A stretch of 7,372 nucleotides of DNA from an uncultured Bacilli bacterium (GTDB taxonomy: Bacteria; Bacillota_I; Bacilli_A; RF39; UBA660): NCBI GenBank assembly GCA_947632495.1, contig CANRPL010000061.1:1-7372 (forward strand), in the 5' to 3' direction. Below the pieces are notes generated by a model, which saw nothing but the letters and a program-made list of their open reading frames with translations, searched no databases and was not told the DNA's origin. Of this stretch, positions 6,080 to 7,372 are shown piece after piece. The position numbers and the translations under genes are program-made. Each line of letters opens with the position of its first letter. Within the stretch, counting starts at the first letter, position 1.

Positions 6080-6725
6080 GATTGTTGCGATCGATGGTCC
6101 AGCTGGTAGTGGTAAAGGAACCATTACACAAATTATAGCTGACAAATGTCATTTAGTTAATATTGATACGGGTGCTACTTACCGTTGCGTTGCTTTAGCG
6201 GCTTTACGTCATGGTTTAACATTAGATGATAAAGAGGCGATTATCGACTTATCTTCCAAAATAAATATTACTTTTGATGAAACTGGTCATGTCTTTTTAG
6301 ATGGTGAAGATGTTTCTGAAGAAATAAGAGGCAAAGAAGTAACGACTTTCGTTTCACCTGTTTCAAGCATTGTTGAAGTTCGTACTAATATGGTTGCTTT
6401 ACAACGTCAAATGGCTTTAGGACATGATGTTATTATGGAAGGACGCGACATCACAACTGTAGTCTTTCCAAATGCTCAATATAAATTTTATTTAGATGCT
6501 TCTTTAGAAGAACGCGCTAAAAGACGTTATGCACAAAATCAAGAAAAGGGCATTGAGATGTCTTATGAAGAAGTTCTTGATAATATTAAAAAACGTGATT
6601 ATAATGATATGCATAAAGAGGTTGGTTCACTAATTAGAACTGATGATGCTATATACATTGATACGACAAATATGACAATTGATGAAGTTGCCAATAAAAT
6701 GATAAATATAATTGAGGGTGATTAA
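6072..6725 (+). CDS. cmk: Cytidylate (CMP/dCMP) kinase
   Basis: Cytosolic P-loop kinase that phosphorylates CMP and dCMP to the diphosphates with ATP, feeding RNA, DNA and lipid precursor pools. The 217 residues match the usual 215-225. The P-loop GPAGSGKGT spans 9-17. The CMP-binding region has NIDTGATYRCVALAALRHG, with T36 replacing the more common Met or Ile of DTGAMYR. The family block EEIRGKEVTTFVSPVSSIVEVR follows, then EGRDITTVVFP (123-133, R125-D126; usual form GRDIGTVVFP, so Gly is Thr). RAKRR and RDYNDMHKE (R175-D176) come next. The usual xPL before the DA-xx-ID motif is GSLIRTDDAIYID, another mild divergence. The start is GTG, chosen from the AAGGAGG site 6 bases before it and because the protein then begins MNKIVAIDGP like its relatives. 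It overlaps the AI-2E stop by 8 bases and is followed one base later by alaS. In many Bacillota cmk sits near rpsA/der instead. Confidence 0.96.
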   Translation: MNKIVAIDGPAGSGKGTITQIIADKCHLVNIDTGATYRCVALAALRHGLTLDDKEAIIDLSSKINITFDETGHVFLDGEDVSEEIRGKEVTTFVSPVSSIVEVRTNMVALQRQMALGHDVIMEGRDITTVVFPNAQYKFYLDASLEERAKRRYAQNQEKGIEMSYEEVLDNIKKRDYNDMHKEVGSLIRTDDAIYIDTTNMTIDEVANKMINIIEGD

Positions 6726-6726
6726 C

Positions 6727-7372
6727 ATGAATTTAAAAGATTTATATATAAATTTCTTTATTGAAAAAGGACATAAACAAATACCTAGTGCTCCAGTTGT
6801 TCCAGAAAACGATCCATCTGTTTTATTTAATACAGCTGGTATGCAACCATTAATTCCTTATCTAATGGGACAACCACATCCATATGGTACAAGATTATGT
6901 GATTATCAAAAATGTATCCGTACAATCGACTTAGATTCAGTTGGAGATACAACGCATCATACTTTTTTTGAAATGCTTGGTAATTGGAGTTTGGGTGATT
7001 ATTTCAAAGAGGAATCTATTACTTGGAGTTATGAATTTTTAACAGAGCGCTTAAATATTCCTAAAGAGCGTTTAGCGGTTACCGTATTTGCTGGTAATGA
7101 TGATATTCCTTTTGATGAAGTAAGTTATAATCAATGGCTAAAATTAGGTATTAGCGAACAACGTATTGCTAAAACGGTTGATGATAATTTCTGGATTGCC
7201 GGTGAAACTGGCCCATGTGGTGGCGATACGGAAATCTTCTACTGGCGTAGTACCGATCCTATTCCTGATGCTTTTGATACTGATGATGAACGTTGGGTTG
7301 AAATTTGGAACAATGTATTTATGCAATATAATAAAGCCCAAGATGGTACTATATCAGAACTACCAAAGAAAA
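6727..7372 (+). CDS. alaS: Alanyl-tRNA synthetase, 5' part only (atypical catalytic domain)
   Basis: Open to the window end with no stop, giving the first 215 residues of a class II synthetase that charges tRNA-Ala. Family landmarks: an N-terminal helix with FFIEKGHKQIPSAPVVPENDP, then FNTAGMQPLIPYL (NTAGM at 35-39), QKCIR at 61-65, THHTFFEMLGNWSLGDYF from 76, and NFWIAGETGPCGGDTEIFYW (GPCG at 162-165). Canonical AlaRS reads NAGMxQFK, RAGGKHNDLENVG, FSFGDYF, and GPCGPCSEIFYD. Here the GGKHND portion is missing (RTIDLDSVG, 65-73), and Pro-Cys-Ser becomes Gly-Asp-Thr. From memory this matches a divergent AlaRS form seen in candidate-phyla bacteria and some reduced Firmicutes, often lacking the C-terminal domain; that cannot be checked because the 3' end is outside. 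ATG 6727 follows cmk by one base, with GAGGGTGAT (6714-6722) as the ribosome-binding site inside cmk. It is probably the last gene of the AI-2E - cmk - alaS unit that is visible here. Confidence 0.95.
   Translation, partial: MNLKDLYINFFIEKGHKQIPSAPVVPENDPSVLFNTAGMQPLIPYLMGQPHPYGTRLCDYQKCIRTIDLDSVGDTTHHTFFEMLGNWSLGDYFKEESITWSYEFLTERLNIPKERLAVTVFAGNDDIPFDEVSYNQWLKLGISEQRIAKTVDDNFWIAGETGPCGGDTEIFYWRSTDPIPDAFDTDDERWVEIWNNVFMQYNKAQDGTISELPKK

Noticed and set aside
7144..7341. Minus-strand open frame of 65 codons opposite alaS
   Set aside because: It is a shadow of the conserved alaS coding frame on the + strand.

Overview
The window is a low-GC, densely packed, single-strand stretch of chromosome carrying eight protein-coding genes, two of them cut by the window edges. 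All genes lie on the + strand. Strong GGAGG-type ribosome-binding sites, TATAAT promoters and the gene families point to the Bacillota/Mycoplasmatota side of the tree. All Trp codons I checked are TGG and TGA ends sufD, so the standard bacterial code applies and this is not a TGA=Trp mycoplasma. My best guess, by inference only, is an uncultured host-associated Bacilli/Mollicutes-like lineage with a compact genome.

Layout. (1) Bases 1-2380 hold the end of a SUF iron-sulfur cluster assembly operon: the C-terminal half of sufC, an unusually short sufD-like gene, then sufS, closed by a weak hairpin terminator. sufC and sufD overlap by 8 bases; sufD and sufS are separated by 3 bases. (2) Bases 2400-4198 hold mutL, an endonuclease-type mismatch-repair protein, with its own extended -10 promoter. 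(3) Bases 4203-4809 hold frr (ribosome recycling factor), apparently monocistronic, with its own promoter and a terminator whose stem includes the frr stop codon. (4) From 4870 to the window end runs a third unit: an AI-2E family membrane protein, cmk (cytidylate kinase) and the 5' part of alaS (alanyl-tRNA synthetase). The first two overlap by 8 bases and cmk-alaS are separated by one base.

How they work together. The SUF genes supply sulfur (SufS) and scaffold/ATPase functions (SufC with the SufD-like protein) for Fe-S clusters; sufU/sufE and sufB are not downstream and would have to lie upstream or elsewhere. The other genes are housekeeping: DNA repair, translation recycling, pyrimidine nucleotide supply and tRNA charging.

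I see no mobile element, CRISPR array, RNA gene, phage or defence system, and no convincing undescribed system. The points most worth a second look are the truncated SufD, the in-frame sufD/sufS junction, the atypical AlaRS catalytic domain, the degenerate beta-clamp motif in MutL, the near leaderless promoter of the AI-2E unit, and the near-identical extended -10 promoters.
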